A stretch of 64,000 nucleotides of DNA, from positions 1,488,001-1,552,000 of the forward strand of contig OW818697.1 of the NCBI GenBank assembly GCA_942493365.1. Reading direction: 5' to 3'. Under the pieces are notes generated by a model, which worked only from the letters and a program-made list of their open reading frames with translations, searched no databases and was not told the DNA's origin. Both the position numbers and the translations under genes were made by a program. Within the stretch, counting starts at the first letter, position 1, and each line of letters starts with the position of its first letter. Below are positions 34,927 through 43,140 of this stretch, in pieces. Origin of the DNA: UBA8949 sp942493365 (GTDB taxonomy: Bacteria; Bacillota; Clostridia; Saccharofermentanales; UBA5734).

Positions 34927-37119
34927 ATGAGTAAAAACCTCGTTATCGTCGAATCACCGGCCAAAGCCAAAACCATCGGCCGCTATCTGGGCAAGGACTT
35001 CAGAATCGCGGCTTCAGTCGGGCATATTCGTGACCTGCCCTCAGCAACGCTGGGGGTTGATGTCGCGCACGGCTACCAGCCGCGCTACATCAGCATGAAG
35101 GGCAAAGAAAAGGTCATTCGCGAACTCAAGGATCTGGCCGAGACCACCGACCGCGTTTATATCGCGACCGACCCTGACCGTGAAGGCGAAGCCATTGCCT
35201 GGCATTTGTCACAAATCCTCAAAATCGACGAAAAGAGCGCCTGCCGCATTTCCTTCAATGAAATAACCGAAACGGCAGTTCGCCACGCCATCGATAACCC
35301 GCGCCCGATTGATATGAACCTGGTTAATTCTCAGCAAGCCCGGCGAATTCTCGACCGACTGGTCGGTTACGAACTCAGCCCGCTTTTGTGGAAAAAAATC
35401 AAAAAGGGCTTGTCCGCCGGACGGGTGCAATCCGTCGCCACCCGCATGATCGTCGATCGTGAAAGGGAAATCAACGCCTTCAACCCCGAAGAATACTGGC
35501 TGCTGACGGCGTTGCTGCAGAAAAATCCCAGCGATCCGATCATCAAGGCCCGCTATCATGGCGAGCTCAACGGGACCAAGATTGAAAAAATCAAATTGAC
35601 CAACCAGACCGAAACGGAAGCCCTACTGGCCGCTTTGCAGGGGCTGCCGTATATCGTCTACAAAGTCAAAAAGGGGAGCCGACAGAAACAATCCGGCCCA
35701 CCCTTTACGACGAGTACACTCCAGCAAGAAGCGTCCAGATTTTTGGGTTTTTCATCCAAGAAAACGATGAGCGTTGCCCAACAGCTTTATGAAGGTGTCG
35801 AGCTGCCTGCGCTCGGCGCCACCGCCCTGGTCACCTACATCCGCACCGACTCGGTTCGCGTTTCAGCCGAAGCCGAACTGGAAGCGCGCGAGTACATCAG
35901 CAAAGTCTTTGGCGAGGAATACCTGCCCAAAGTACCGCGCAAGTTCAAAAATCGCAATTCATCACAAGATGCCCACGAGGCGATCCGACCGGCGCACTTT
36001 GATCTCAAACCAGATGAAATCAAAGAAAAACTCTCATACGATCAATATCGCCTTTACAAACTGATTTGGGACAAATTCATGGCCAGCCAGATGGCGGCGG
36101 CATTGGTTGATACGGTGACTGCTGATATTGCCGCGGGCAGTCACATTTTCAGGACGCAGGGCGAAACGATCAGATTTCCGGGCTATCTGGCGCAATATGG
36201 TGTTCAACTGGTTGATCAGGAACCGGACAAAGAAACCGATGAGGACAATGATAAAGCGGATCGTTTACCGGAACTTCTGGAAAATGAAAAGTTAAAACTG
36301 GACAAGCTGGTTCATGAGCAGAAATTTACCCAGCCGCCCTCCCGCTACACCGAAGCGACGCTGATTAAGGCGATGGAAGAAAAGGGGATCGGCCGGCCTT
36401 CGACCTATGCACCGACGCTATCGACGATTGTTGATCGATTGTATGTCGAAAAAGACCGCAAGTTTTTGCTGCCGACCGAACTGGGCAAAATTGTCACGGA
36501 AATGCTGGAACAAAACTTCGACAATATCGTCGATGTCGAATTTACCGCCGAAATGGAAAAGGGCCTGGACACGGTTGAATCAGGCCAGCAGGACTGGGTG
36601 AGTCTGCTTGATCAGTTTTACCCGGCCTTTCATCTGCGCGTGACCGAAGCCTCGGAAACGCTGGAGAAAGTCAAGGTTGCTGATGTTCCGACTGGTGAGA
36701 AATGCCCGACCTGCCTGGATGGTGATCTGGTCATCAAAGAAGGCCGCTATGGCAAATTCATCGCCTGCACCCGTTATCCGGACTGTAAATACACCAAAAA
36801 CATCGAAAACGTTGCCAAAGGCAACTGCCCGCTCTGCGGCTCGGGCCTGGTCAGCAGGGTTTCGAAAAAATTCAAAAACAGCAAATTCTACACCTGCGAC
36901 AAACAGGGGACCGACCCCGAATGCCCCTTCATCAGCTGGGATCTGCCGATTGAGGGCAAGGTCTGTGAGACCTGCGGCAGCTACATGGTCTGGAAACGTT
37001 TCCGCGGCCGCTCGTATCCGCGCTGCGGCAACAAGGACTGCACCAGCAATCAGCGCAAAAACAAACCTGTCGAAGAAGCAAGTGTCGATGCCGAACCTGA
37101 GACCGGAGCCGGCGAATGA
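34927..37119 (+). CDS. topA: DNA topoisomerase I
   Basis: Type IA enzyme relaxing negative supercoils. 730 residues. TOPRIM domain at the N-terminus (LVIVESPAKAKTIGRYLG, ATDPDREGEAIAWHL), active-site tyrosine in VTYIRTDSVRVS (about residue 303), the GIGRPSTYAPTLSTI motif, and three C-terminal zinc-binding Cys clusters (CPTC...C, CPLC...C, CETC...C) with an acidic tail. ATG 34927 is used: AAAGGAT is upstream and the promoter inside dprA leaves the earlier ATG 34888 untranscribed. Its last 4 nt overlap trmFO. Confidence 0.96.
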   Translation: MSKNLVIVESPAKAKTIGRYLGKDFRIAASVGHIRDLPSATLGVDVAHGYQPRYISMKGKEKVIRELKDLAETTDRVYIATDPDREGEAIAWHLSQILKIDEKSACRISFNEITETAVRHAIDNPRPIDMNLVNSQQARRILDRLVGYELSPLLWKKIKKGLSAGRVQSVATRMIVDREREINAFNPEEYWLLTALLQKNPSDPIIKARYHGELNGTKIEKIKLTNQTETEALLAALQGLPYIVYKVKKGSRQKQSGPPFTTSTLQQEASRFLGFSSKKTMSVAQQLYEGVELPALGATALVTYIRTDSVRVSAEAELEAREYISKVFGEEYLPKVPRKFKNRNSSQDAHEAIRPAHFDLKPDEIKEKLSYDQYRLYKLIWDKFMASQMAAALVDTVTADIAAGSHIFRTQGETIRFPGYLAQYGVQLVDQEPDKETDEDNDKADRLPELLENEKLKLDKLVHEQKFTQPPSRYTEATLIKAMEEKGIGRPSTYAPTLSTIVDRLYVEKDRKFLLPTELGKIVTEMLEQNFDNIVDVEFTAEMEKGLDTVESGQQDWVSLLDQFYPAFHLRVTEASETLEKVKVADVPTGEKCPTCLDGDLVIKEGRYGKFIACTRYPDCKYTKNIENVAKGNCPLCGSGLVSRVSKKFKNSKFYTCDKQGTDPECPFISWDLPIEGKVCETCGSYMVWKRFRGRSYPRCGNKDCTSNQRKNKPVEEASVDAEPETGAGE

Positions 37120-38456
37120 CTGCAAGTGGTCCTGCCGTTCGGGTCATTGGTGCGGGTCTGGCGGGCTGCGAAGCGGCATGGCAGTTGGCGCGCCGGGGCG
37201 TTGCGGTCGATCTTTACGAAATGAAGCCCCAGCATTATTCTCTTGTCCATAAAATTCCGACTTTTGCAGAGCTGGTTTGCAGCAACTCGCTGCGCGCGGC
37301 CCGACTGGAAAACGCGGTCGGCCTGCTCAAAGAAGAAATGCGGCGACTGGACTCCCTGATCATAGCTTGCGCCGATCAGACGGCGTTGCCAGCCGGCGGG
37401 GCTCTGGCCGTGGATCGCGATCATTTTTCACAAACCGTGACCGATCGCATCAGGCAACATCCGCTGATTACTGTGCAGGAAGCCCGCGTTGATGAAATTC
37501 CCGAGCAGGGACTGGTCATCATTGCCACCGGGCCCTTGACCGATGGCCACCTTTTCGATGCGATCAGAAAACGGCTGAGTATTGAAACGCTGCATTTTTT
37601 TGATGCAGCCGCACCCATTGTGTTTGCCGAATCGATTGATGAAAAGATTGCCTTTCGCCAGTCGCGCTACGGCCGCGGTGGTGATGATTATTTGAACTGC
37701 CCGATGAATCAGGCGGAATACGATCATTTCTGGAACGAACTGATCCAGGCGGAGCGGGCGGAGTTGGCTGATTTTGACAAGGAAATTGTCTTTGAAGGCT
37801 GTATGCCGATTGAGACCATGGCCAGCCGCGGCAAGGATACCATTCGCTTTGGCCCCATGAAACCGGTCGGTCTGACCGATCCACGCACCGGCCGCGAGCC
37901 GTACGCCTGTGTGCAGCTGCGGCAGGACAATCATGCCGGCAGTCTCTACAACATTGTTGGTTTCCAGACCCGCCTGCGCTTTGGCGAACAGCAGCGCGTC
38001 TTCCGATTGATCCCTGGACTGGAAAGGGCTGAATTCGCCCGCTTTGGTGTCATGCATCGCAACACATTTTTACCATCCCCGCAGATCCTCAACGCCGACT
38101 TCAGTGTGCGCAGCCAACCCAATTTGTACTTTGCCGGTCAGATCACGGGCGTTGAAGGTTACGTCGAGTCAGCCGCATCGGGTCTTCTGGCTGGGTGGCA
38201 GGCCGCTCTGCAGGCGCTGGGTTCAACGCCGGCCGAACGGCAGACGCTCGTACCGACGGCGCAAACCGTCATCGGTTCGCTGGCGCATTATGTGTCTGAT
38301 CCCAATGTGCGCAATTTCCAGCCGATGAATGCCAATTTTGGCCTGGTTGAAGCCCTGCCGCAACGCATTCGCAACAAGGACGCACGCTTGCAAGCCACGA
38401 TTGATCGTTCGCTGGCGGAGATCGATCAGCTGTTGACCAAATCGTTCATATCATAA
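37116..38456 (+). CDS. trmFO: Methylenetetrahydrofolate-tRNA-(uracil-5)-methyltransferase
   Basis: Folate- and FAD-dependent enzyme making m5U54 in the T-loop of tRNAs. 446 residues. FAD-binding VIGAGLAGCEAAWQLARRG at the N-terminus, the SNSLRAARLENAVGLLKEEM region, GGDDYLNCPMN, the conserved Cys-containing segment FEGCMPIE, and the C-terminal YFAGQITGVEGYVESAASG. Follows topA with a 4-nt ATGA overlap, the standard Firmicute arrangement. Its 3' end overlaps the convergent dapB by 31 nt. Confidence 0.96.
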   Translation: MTASGPAVRVIGAGLAGCEAAWQLARRGVAVDLYEMKPQHYSLVHKIPTFAELVCSNSLRAARLENAVGLLKEEMRRLDSLIIACADQTALPAGGALAVDRDHFSQTVTDRIRQHPLITVQEARVDEIPEQGLVIIATGPLTDGHLFDAIRKRLSIETLHFFDAAAPIVFAESIDEKIAFRQSRYGRGGDDYLNCPMNQAEYDHFWNELIQAERAELADFDKEIVFEGCMPIETMASRGKDTIRFGPMKPVGLTDPRTGREPYACVQLRQDNHAGSLYNIVGFQTRLRFGEQQRVFRLIPGLERAEFARFGVMHRNTFLPSPQILNADFSVRSQPNLYFAGQITGVEGYVESAASGLLAGWQAALQALGSTPAERQTLVPTAQTVIGSLAHYVSDPNVRNFQPMNANFGLVEALPQRIRNKDARLQATIDRSLAEIDQLLTKSFIS

Positions 38457-39184
38457 TGACCGGTGGGCTTGCCGTTGATAAAACGGGCAGCGGCCAGGGC
38501 CCCACGGGCGAAAACTGCGCGTGAGGTAGCCGAGTGATGCAGCGACAGGACTTCATCCTGTCCGGCAAACAAAACGGTGTGTTCGCCGACGATGCTGCCG
38601 CCGCGGATGGCATGCATGCCGATTTCGGTTTTTTCGCGTTTTTGTCGGTTTTGACTGCGGTCATAAACCAAGTGCATTTGCTGATCGAGTTCTTCATTGA
38701 TTTTTTCGGCGATCATCAGGGCTGTGCCGGACGGCGCGTCGAGTTTTTGATTGTGATGGGCCTCGACAATTTCGATGTCGAATTCGGGATAGAGAATGCG
38801 CGCGGCCTGGCGGGCCAGGGTGATCATCAGATTGACGCCCAGCGACATGTTGGCCGACTTGAAAATGGGTGCCAGCGTGGCCAACTGGCCCAGCTCAGCC
38901 AGCAGCGTGTCATCCAGCCCGGTGGTGCAAATCACCGCCGGACATTGGCGCTGACGAATCAAGCCAAAAACGGCCGGCAGGGCGGCCGTGTTGGAGAAAT
39001 CGACCAGGACATCGAATGCAACCGCGCAGTCGCGTGGATCGGCAAAAACCGGAAAGGCACCGTCGGTCGAAGGCATGAGGTCGGAGCCGGCGACGATTTC
39101 CAAATCTTCAGATGCGGCGGCGATGTCGGTGATGACGCGTCCCATACGACCCTGACAGCCACTGAGAAAAATTTTGACAGCCAT
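38426..39184 (-). CDS. dapB: 4-hydroxy-tetrahydrodipicolinate reductase
   Basis: Second step of the diaminopimelate/lysine branch. 252 residues: N-terminal NAD(P)-binding GCQGRMGRVI, then TTGLDD, the catalytic EAHHNQKLDAPSGTALM motif with the general-acid His and Lys, and SIVGEHTVLFAG near the C-terminus. Start ATG 39184 follows GAAAGGAGACC. It is cotranscribed after dapA with a 16-nt gap. Confidence 0.96.
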   Translation of the reverse strand: MAVKIFLSGCQGRMGRVITDIAAASEDLEIVAGSDLMPSTDGAFPVFADPRDCAVAFDVLVDFSNTAALPAVFGLIRQRQCPAVICTTGLDDTLLAELGQLATLAPIFKSANMSLGVNLMITLARQAARILYPEFDIEIVEAHHNQKLDAPSGTALMIAEKINEELDQQMHLVYDRSQNRQKREKTEIGMHAIRGGSIVGEHTVLFAGQDEVLSLHHSATSRAVFARGALAAARFINGKPTGHYDMNDLVNS

Positions 39185-39200
39185 GTTGGGTCTCCTTTCG

Positions 39201-40082
39201 TCAGGGCAGCAGCTGATAATCAGCCAGCACTTTGCGGATCAAGGCCTGGTTGGCGGCCGACGGTTCACACAGCGGCAGACGGCAGGGACCGACGTTCAGG
39301 CCCATCATGTTCATGGCCGCCCTGACCGGGATCGGATTGACATCGCAGAACATCGCTTTGACCAGCGGCGTCAGGTGAATCTGCAGGCGGGTGGCCTCAG
39401 CCGTGTTGCCCTCAAGATAGGCTGCGGCCATCTGGTGGGTCAGCAGCGGGACGATGTTGGCGATGACCGAAATGACGCCGAGACCGCCAAAGGACATCAG
39501 CGGTACAACCATGCCATCCTCGCCCGAATACATATTGAGATTGTCGCCGCACAAATAGGCCACTTCGCCGGCTTGTTCGGTCTTGCATTCCTTGATGCCG
39601 TTGATGTTGGGCAGGGCGGCCAGTTCGGCGGCGGTTTCCGGATTGATGTTGAGATTGGTGCGGCCGGGCACGTTGTAAAGAATGATCGGAAGATGGGTCG
39701 CTTCGGCAATGGCCGTGAAATGCAGCACCAGTCCGTGCTGTGAGGTTTTGTTATAATAGGGCGTGACACTGAGCAGACCGTCAACGCCGAGCGCTGTTGC
39801 CTGCTTGGTCAGTTCGACCGCGTGACGGGTGTCGTTGCTGCCGACGCCGGCGATCACGGGAATGCGTCCGCGCACCGTCCTGACGACGCAAGCGACGGCG
39901 GCCATGTGTTCTTCGTCGGGCATGGTTGAGGCTTCGCCGGTCGTACCGGCCACAACGATGCAATCGGTTTGATTCTTGATCTGGAATTCGCACAGCTCGG
40001 CCAATTTTTCAAAATCAACGCCTTGTTCATTGAACGGTGTAACAACAGCGACGGCAGAACCCTTGAAAATCGGCTTCTTCAT
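39201..40082 (-). CDS. dapA: 4-hydroxy-tetrahydrodipicolinate synthase
   Basis: Condenses pyruvate with aspartate semialdehyde at the entry of the lysine/DAP branch. 293 residues. The family signatures are present: GTTGEASTM, GVGSNDTRHAVELT, the active-site YYNKTSQHGL and LYNVPGRT with the tyrosine, and the Schiff-base Lys in NINGIKEC. ATG 40082 is preceded by CGGAGGATAATT on the minus strand; the longer frame to 40151 has no ribosome binding site and would include promoter sequence. Heads the dapA-dapB operon. Confidence 0.96.
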   Translation of the reverse strand: MKKPIFKGSAVAVVTPFNEQGVDFEKLAELCEFQIKNQTDCIVVAGTTGEASTMPDEEHMAAVACVVRTVRGRIPVIAGVGSNDTRHAVELTKQATALGVDGLLSVTPYYNKTSQHGLVLHFTAIAEATHLPIILYNVPGRTNLNINPETAAELAALPNINGIKECKTEQAGEVAYLCGDNLNMYSGEDGMVVPLMSFGGLGVISVIANIVPLLTHQMAAAYLEGNTAEATRLQIHLTPLVKAMFCDVNPIPVRAAMNMMGLNVGPCRLPLCEPSAANQALIRKVLADYQLLP

Positions 40083-40137
40083 GGTAATTATCCTCCGAAG
40101 GTAAAATAGTCGGCAAAGCAAATCTGCGAACCGTATA

Positions 40138-40167
40138 ATCATATCATTCACTATACTTTTAAGTCAA
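40138..40167 (-). promoter_or_regulatory. Predicted dapAB promoter
   Basis: On the minus strand TTGACT (40167-40162), 18-bp spacer, TATGAT (40143-40138), 55 nt before the dapA start. On the plus strand a TATAAT at 40175-40180 lies only 8 nt before the queA ATG, so divergent promoters may overlap here. Confidence 0.5.
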
Positions 40168-40188
40168 ATCTGGCTATAATAAAAGGCC

Positions 40189-41232
40189 ATGATTAAGAAA
40201 AGTGATTTTAACTATTATTTGCCTGAGCGGCTCATCGCTCAGCACCCGTTGGATCGGCGCGACAGTTCGCGCCTTTTGGTTTTGGATCAGGAGCGGCCAC
40301 CGCAACATCGGCTGTTCAACGATCTGCCCCAGTTGCTGCGCGCGGGCGACTGCCTGGTCCTCAACAACACCCGCGTGTTACCGGCCCGCCTGCTGGGGTC
40401 GCGCCGCGACAGCCGCACGCCGGTTGAATTCCTGCTGCTGCGCCGTGTCAGCACCACCGACTGGGAGGTCATTGTCCGGCCAGGCCGCCGGGTCCGGACT
40501 GGTCATGTCATCGACTTCATGGCTGGCGAACTCGCGGCCGAGGTGCTCGAGGTGCTGCCGACCGGGAATCGGCTGGTGCGTTTTACCTTTGACGGCGTCT
40601 GGGAAGCGGTGCTCGAACGCGCCGGGACCCTGCCGCTGCCACCTTATATCCATGAACAGCTCACCGACCCCACCCGCTATCAGACCGTTTATGCCAGCTG
40701 TGACGGCTCGGCCGCCGCGCCGACCGCGGGCCTGCATTTCACGCCGCAACTGCTGGAGGCGTTGCGCGCTCGGGGCATTCACACGGTTGAGCTGACCCTG
40801 CACGTCGGCCTGGGCACCTTTCGCCCGGTCAAGCACGACAACATTCTTGACCACCCGATGCATGCCGAATATTATGAATTGTCCGAGGCTGCCGCAAGCG
40901 AAATCAACGCCTGCCGCCAAAACGGCGGCCGCGTCATTGCCGTCGGTACCACCAGCTGCCGCGTCCTGGAAACCGTAGCCGCTGCCCAGGGTCATCTCGC
41001 TGCCGCCGCGGGCTGGACCGATATCTTCATCTATCCGGGCTATCGATTCAAGATCATCGACGCCCTGATCACCAATTTTCACCTGCCGGAATCCACCCTG
41101 GTCATGCTGGTCTCAGCGTTGGCCGGCCGCGAACGCATCCTGGCCGCCTACCAGACGGCCATCGACCAGGAATATCGGTTTTTCAGCTTTGGCGACGCCA
41201 TGCTGATCATCAAAGGAGCACCCACCGCATGA
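40189..41232 (+). CDS. queA: S-adenosylmethionine:tRNA ribosyltransferase-isomerase
   Basis: Transfers the ribose part of SAM to preQ1-modified tRNA, forming epoxyqueuosine. 347 residues. Seen: the N-terminal FNYYLPERLIAQHPLDRRD, NNTRVLPARL, the GSAAAPTAGLHFT motif, LHVGLGTFRPV, and FHLPESTLVMLVSA. ATG 40189 has AAAAGG upstream. A perfect TATAAT box (40175-40180) is so close that, if it is used, the mRNA would be nearly leaderless. tgt follows with a 4-nt overlap. Confidence 0.96.
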   Translation: MIKKSDFNYYLPERLIAQHPLDRRDSSRLLVLDQERPPQHRLFNDLPQLLRAGDCLVLNNTRVLPARLLGSRRDSRTPVEFLLLRRVSTTDWEVIVRPGRRVRTGHVIDFMAGELAAEVLEVLPTGNRLVRFTFDGVWEAVLERAGTLPLPPYIHEQLTDPTRYQTVYASCDGSAAAPTAGLHFTPQLLEALRARGIHTVELTLHVGLGTFRPVKHDNILDHPMHAEYYELSEAAASEINACRQNGGRVIAVGTTSCRVLETVAAAQGHLAAAAGWTDIFIYPGYRFKIIDALITNFHLPESTLVMLVSALAGRERILAAYQTAIDQEYRFFSFGDAMLIIKGAPTA

Positions 41233-42398
41233 ATGATTCAAATTTGCCAGCCGCCCGTTTCCCGGTCTGGCACGAAATCCATCACATCTGCAAACAGTCG
41301 GGCGCCCGTCTGGGCACCCTGCACACGCCGCACGGTTCGTTTGCCACGCCGGCCTTCATGCCGGTCGGCACCCAGGCTACGGTCAAGGGTATGTCACCCG
41401 ACGAAATCAAATCGATGGGGGCTGGCATCATCCTGTCCAACACCTACCACCTCTGGATGCGTCCGGGCTCGGAGATCGTGCGCGACGCCGGCGGCCTGCA
41501 CAAATTTATGAACTGGGACCGCGCTGTGCTGACCGACAGTGGCGGCTTTCAGGTTTTTAGTTTAAGCGACAACCGCCACATTACCGAAGAAGGCGTCAAT
41601 TTCAAGTCGCATATCGACGGTTCGCGGCACACGCTGACGCCGGAAAAATCGATCCAGATCCAGAACGATCTGGGGGCTGATATTATCATGGCCTTTGACG
41701 AATGCACCCCCTGGCCGGCGGAGGAGGACTATGCCAAACACTCGCTGGAACGCACCACCCGCTGGCTGGAACGCTGCATCAAGGCGCACGAAAAACCGGC
41801 CACGCAGGCGCTCTTCGGCATCATCCAGGGCAGTATGTACCCCGAACTGCGTCAGCAGAGCGCCCGCGAAATCACCGCCTTCGATCTGCCCGGATACGCG
41901 CTGGGCGGGCTGTCGGTCGGCGAACCCGGTCATATCATGTTCGACATGCTCGACGCCACCGTGCCCCTGATGCCGGCCGACCGGCCGCGCTATCTGATGG
42001 GCGTTGGCACGCCGGATTATCTGATCGAAGGGGCCGCCCGCGGCATCGACATGTTCGACTGCGTGCTGCCCACCCGCATCGGCCGCAACGGCACCGTGCT
42101 GACCAACAAGGGCCGCATGATCGTGCGCGACGCCAAGTTTGCCCGCGATTTTTCACCGCTCGATGAAGAATGTGACTGTTACGTCTGCAAAAACTACACC
42201 CGCGCCTACATTCGCCACCTGATCAAGGCTGAAGAGATGTTTGGCTTGCGCCTGGCCTCCTGGCACAACATCCATTTCCTGCTCAACCTGATGGAGCAGG
42301 TACGCGCCGCCATCGCCGCCGACCGGCTGCTCGATTTCAAGGACGAGTACTTTGCCAAAACCGGCTATTCGCGCTTGAAACCAAGCAGCGACGTGTAA
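41229..42398 (+). CDS. tgt: tRNA-guanine transglycosylase
   Basis: Exchanges G34 of tRNAs with GUN anticodons for preQ1. 389 residues. Seen: HTPHGSFATPAFMPVGT, LSNTYHLWMRPG, the catalytic DSGGFQVFSL (Asp nucleophile region), FDECTPWPA, GGLSVGEP, YLMGVGTP, and the zinc site CDCYVCKNYTRAYIRHL with the downstream His. Overlaps queA by 4 nt (ATGA) with AAAGGAGCACC as binding site. yajC follows 127 nt later behind its own promoter. Confidence 0.97.
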   Translation: MNDSNLPAARFPVWHEIHHICKQSGARLGTLHTPHGSFATPAFMPVGTQATVKGMSPDEIKSMGAGIILSNTYHLWMRPGSEIVRDAGGLHKFMNWDRAVLTDSGGFQVFSLSDNRHITEEGVNFKSHIDGSRHTLTPEKSIQIQNDLGADIIMAFDECTPWPAEEDYAKHSLERTTRWLERCIKAHEKPATQALFGIIQGSMYPELRQQSAREITAFDLPGYALGGLSVGEPGHIMFDMLDATVPLMPADRPRYLMGVGTPDYLIEGAARGIDMFDCVLPTRIGRNGTVLTNKGRMIVRDAKFARDFSPLDEECDCYVCKNYTRAYIRHLIKAEEMFGLRLASWHNIHFLLNLMEQVRAAIAADRLLDFKDEYFAKTGYSRLKPSSDV

Positions 42399-42432
42399 TT
42401 TGAACAAATAGTGAACCTTTAAGCGCACAGAC

Positions 42433-42462
42433 TTGCACAAGACCAACAGATAATGCTATGAT
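42433..42462 (+). promoter_or_regulatory. Predicted promoter for yajC and the SCIFF gene
   Basis: TTGCAC (42433-42438), 18-bp spacer, TATGAT (42457-42462), 63 nt before the yajC ATG. Confidence 0.45.
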
Positions 42463-42525
42463 GGTCTTTGCTGTGAAAAATCACACACCTGATTAGATGA
42501 TCTATTCTTGAGGAGGATACCCAAT

Positions 42526-42888
42526 ATGTTCAATCTCGTGACATTTGCCCTGACTTCGGCCGTTACACCAACGACCACAGGCACCCCGGCTCAGGCTGCC
42601 AATGATTTAACGTCAACGCTTTCCATGGTTGCCTTGATGGCGGTCGTTTTCGGTTTGATGTACCTGCTGATGATTCGTCCGCAGAAAAAGAAGGAAAAAG
42701 CCCTGCGTGAGCAGATCAGCACCATGGCTGTCGGTGACGGCATTGTCACCATCGGCGGCGTGATCGGTCAGATCGTCAACATCAAAGACGAAGAAGTGAC
42801 CATTTCGACCAGCGTGGCCAAAACGCTGATGACCTTCAAAAAATCGGCGATCGCAACCATTATCAAGCCCGAAAACGCCATCAACTAA
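42526..42888 (+). CDS. yajC: Preprotein translocase accessory subunit YajC
   Basis: 120 residues. One transmembrane helix (about 32-50, ending LLMIRPQKKKEKA) and a small C-terminal cytoplasmic domain with VGDGIVTIGGVIGQIV, the YajC signature. It associates with SecDF-YidC in other bacteria. ATG 42526 follows TTGAGGAGGATACCC; an earlier TTG in frame is inside that site. In Clostridia this gene is regularly next to the SCIFF peptide and its maturase, as here. Confidence 0.93.
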   Translation: MFNLVTFALTSAVTPTTTGTPAQAANDLTSTLSMVALMAVVFGLMYLLMIRPQKKKEKALREQISTMAVGDGIVTIGGVIGQIVNIKDEEVTISTSVAKTLMTFKKSAIATIIKPENAIN

Positions 42889-42902
42889 TCGGAGGGGTCC
42901 CC

Positions 42903-43049
42903 ATGCAACACATCCAAACCATCAACGACGCCTGCATCAAGGCGCCGACCAGCGGCAAGGCCTGCGGCGAATGCCAGACATCCTGCCAGTCGGCCTGCAA
43001 AACCAGCTGCACGGTGGCCAACCAGAAGTGCGAGAACAAGTCACGCTGA
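42903..43049 (+). CDS. scfA: SCIFF-family ranthipeptide precursor
   Basis: 48 residues in a reading frame too short for routine gene finders. The C-terminal half reads GECQTSCQSACKTSCTVAN followed by QKCEN, the diagnostic core of the 'six cysteines in forty-five' peptides. Cysteines are at 11, 21, 24, 28, 32, 36 and 43: the six core positions plus one extra at 11 in the leader region. The neighbouring radical SAM enzyme should install Cys-to-Thr/other thioether cross-links. ATG 42903 has CGGAGGGG upstream and lies 14 nt after yajC. The biological role of mature SCIFF peptides is not settled (quorum-type signalling has been proposed for clostridia). Confidence 0.93.
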   Translation: MQHIQTINDACIKAPTSGKACGECQTSCQSACKTSCTVANQKCENKSR

Positions 43050-43086
43050 AACCGGTTTTACCGATTGATGTCTGACCTGAACGGAG

Positions 43087-43120
43087 ATAGTGGAAAGCCC
43101 CGCGGCTTTTCACTATTTTT
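43087..43120 (+). terminator. Hairpin terminator/attenuator between SCIFF precursor and maturase
   Basis: A 13-bp stem (43087-43099 with 43104-43116, one G-U pair) with a 4-nt loop CCGC is followed by TTTTT to 43120. It lies 38 nt after the precursor stop and 8 nt before the GGAGG of the maturase. It should make precursor mRNA exceed maturase mRNA. Confidence 0.85.
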
Positions 43121-43140
43121 GCGATAATGGAGGAAATCGT

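Noticed and set aside
43090..43140. Start of the SCIFF maturase at GTG 43090
   Set aside because: That stretch is the terminator hairpin; TTG 43141 has GGAGG at 7 nt.
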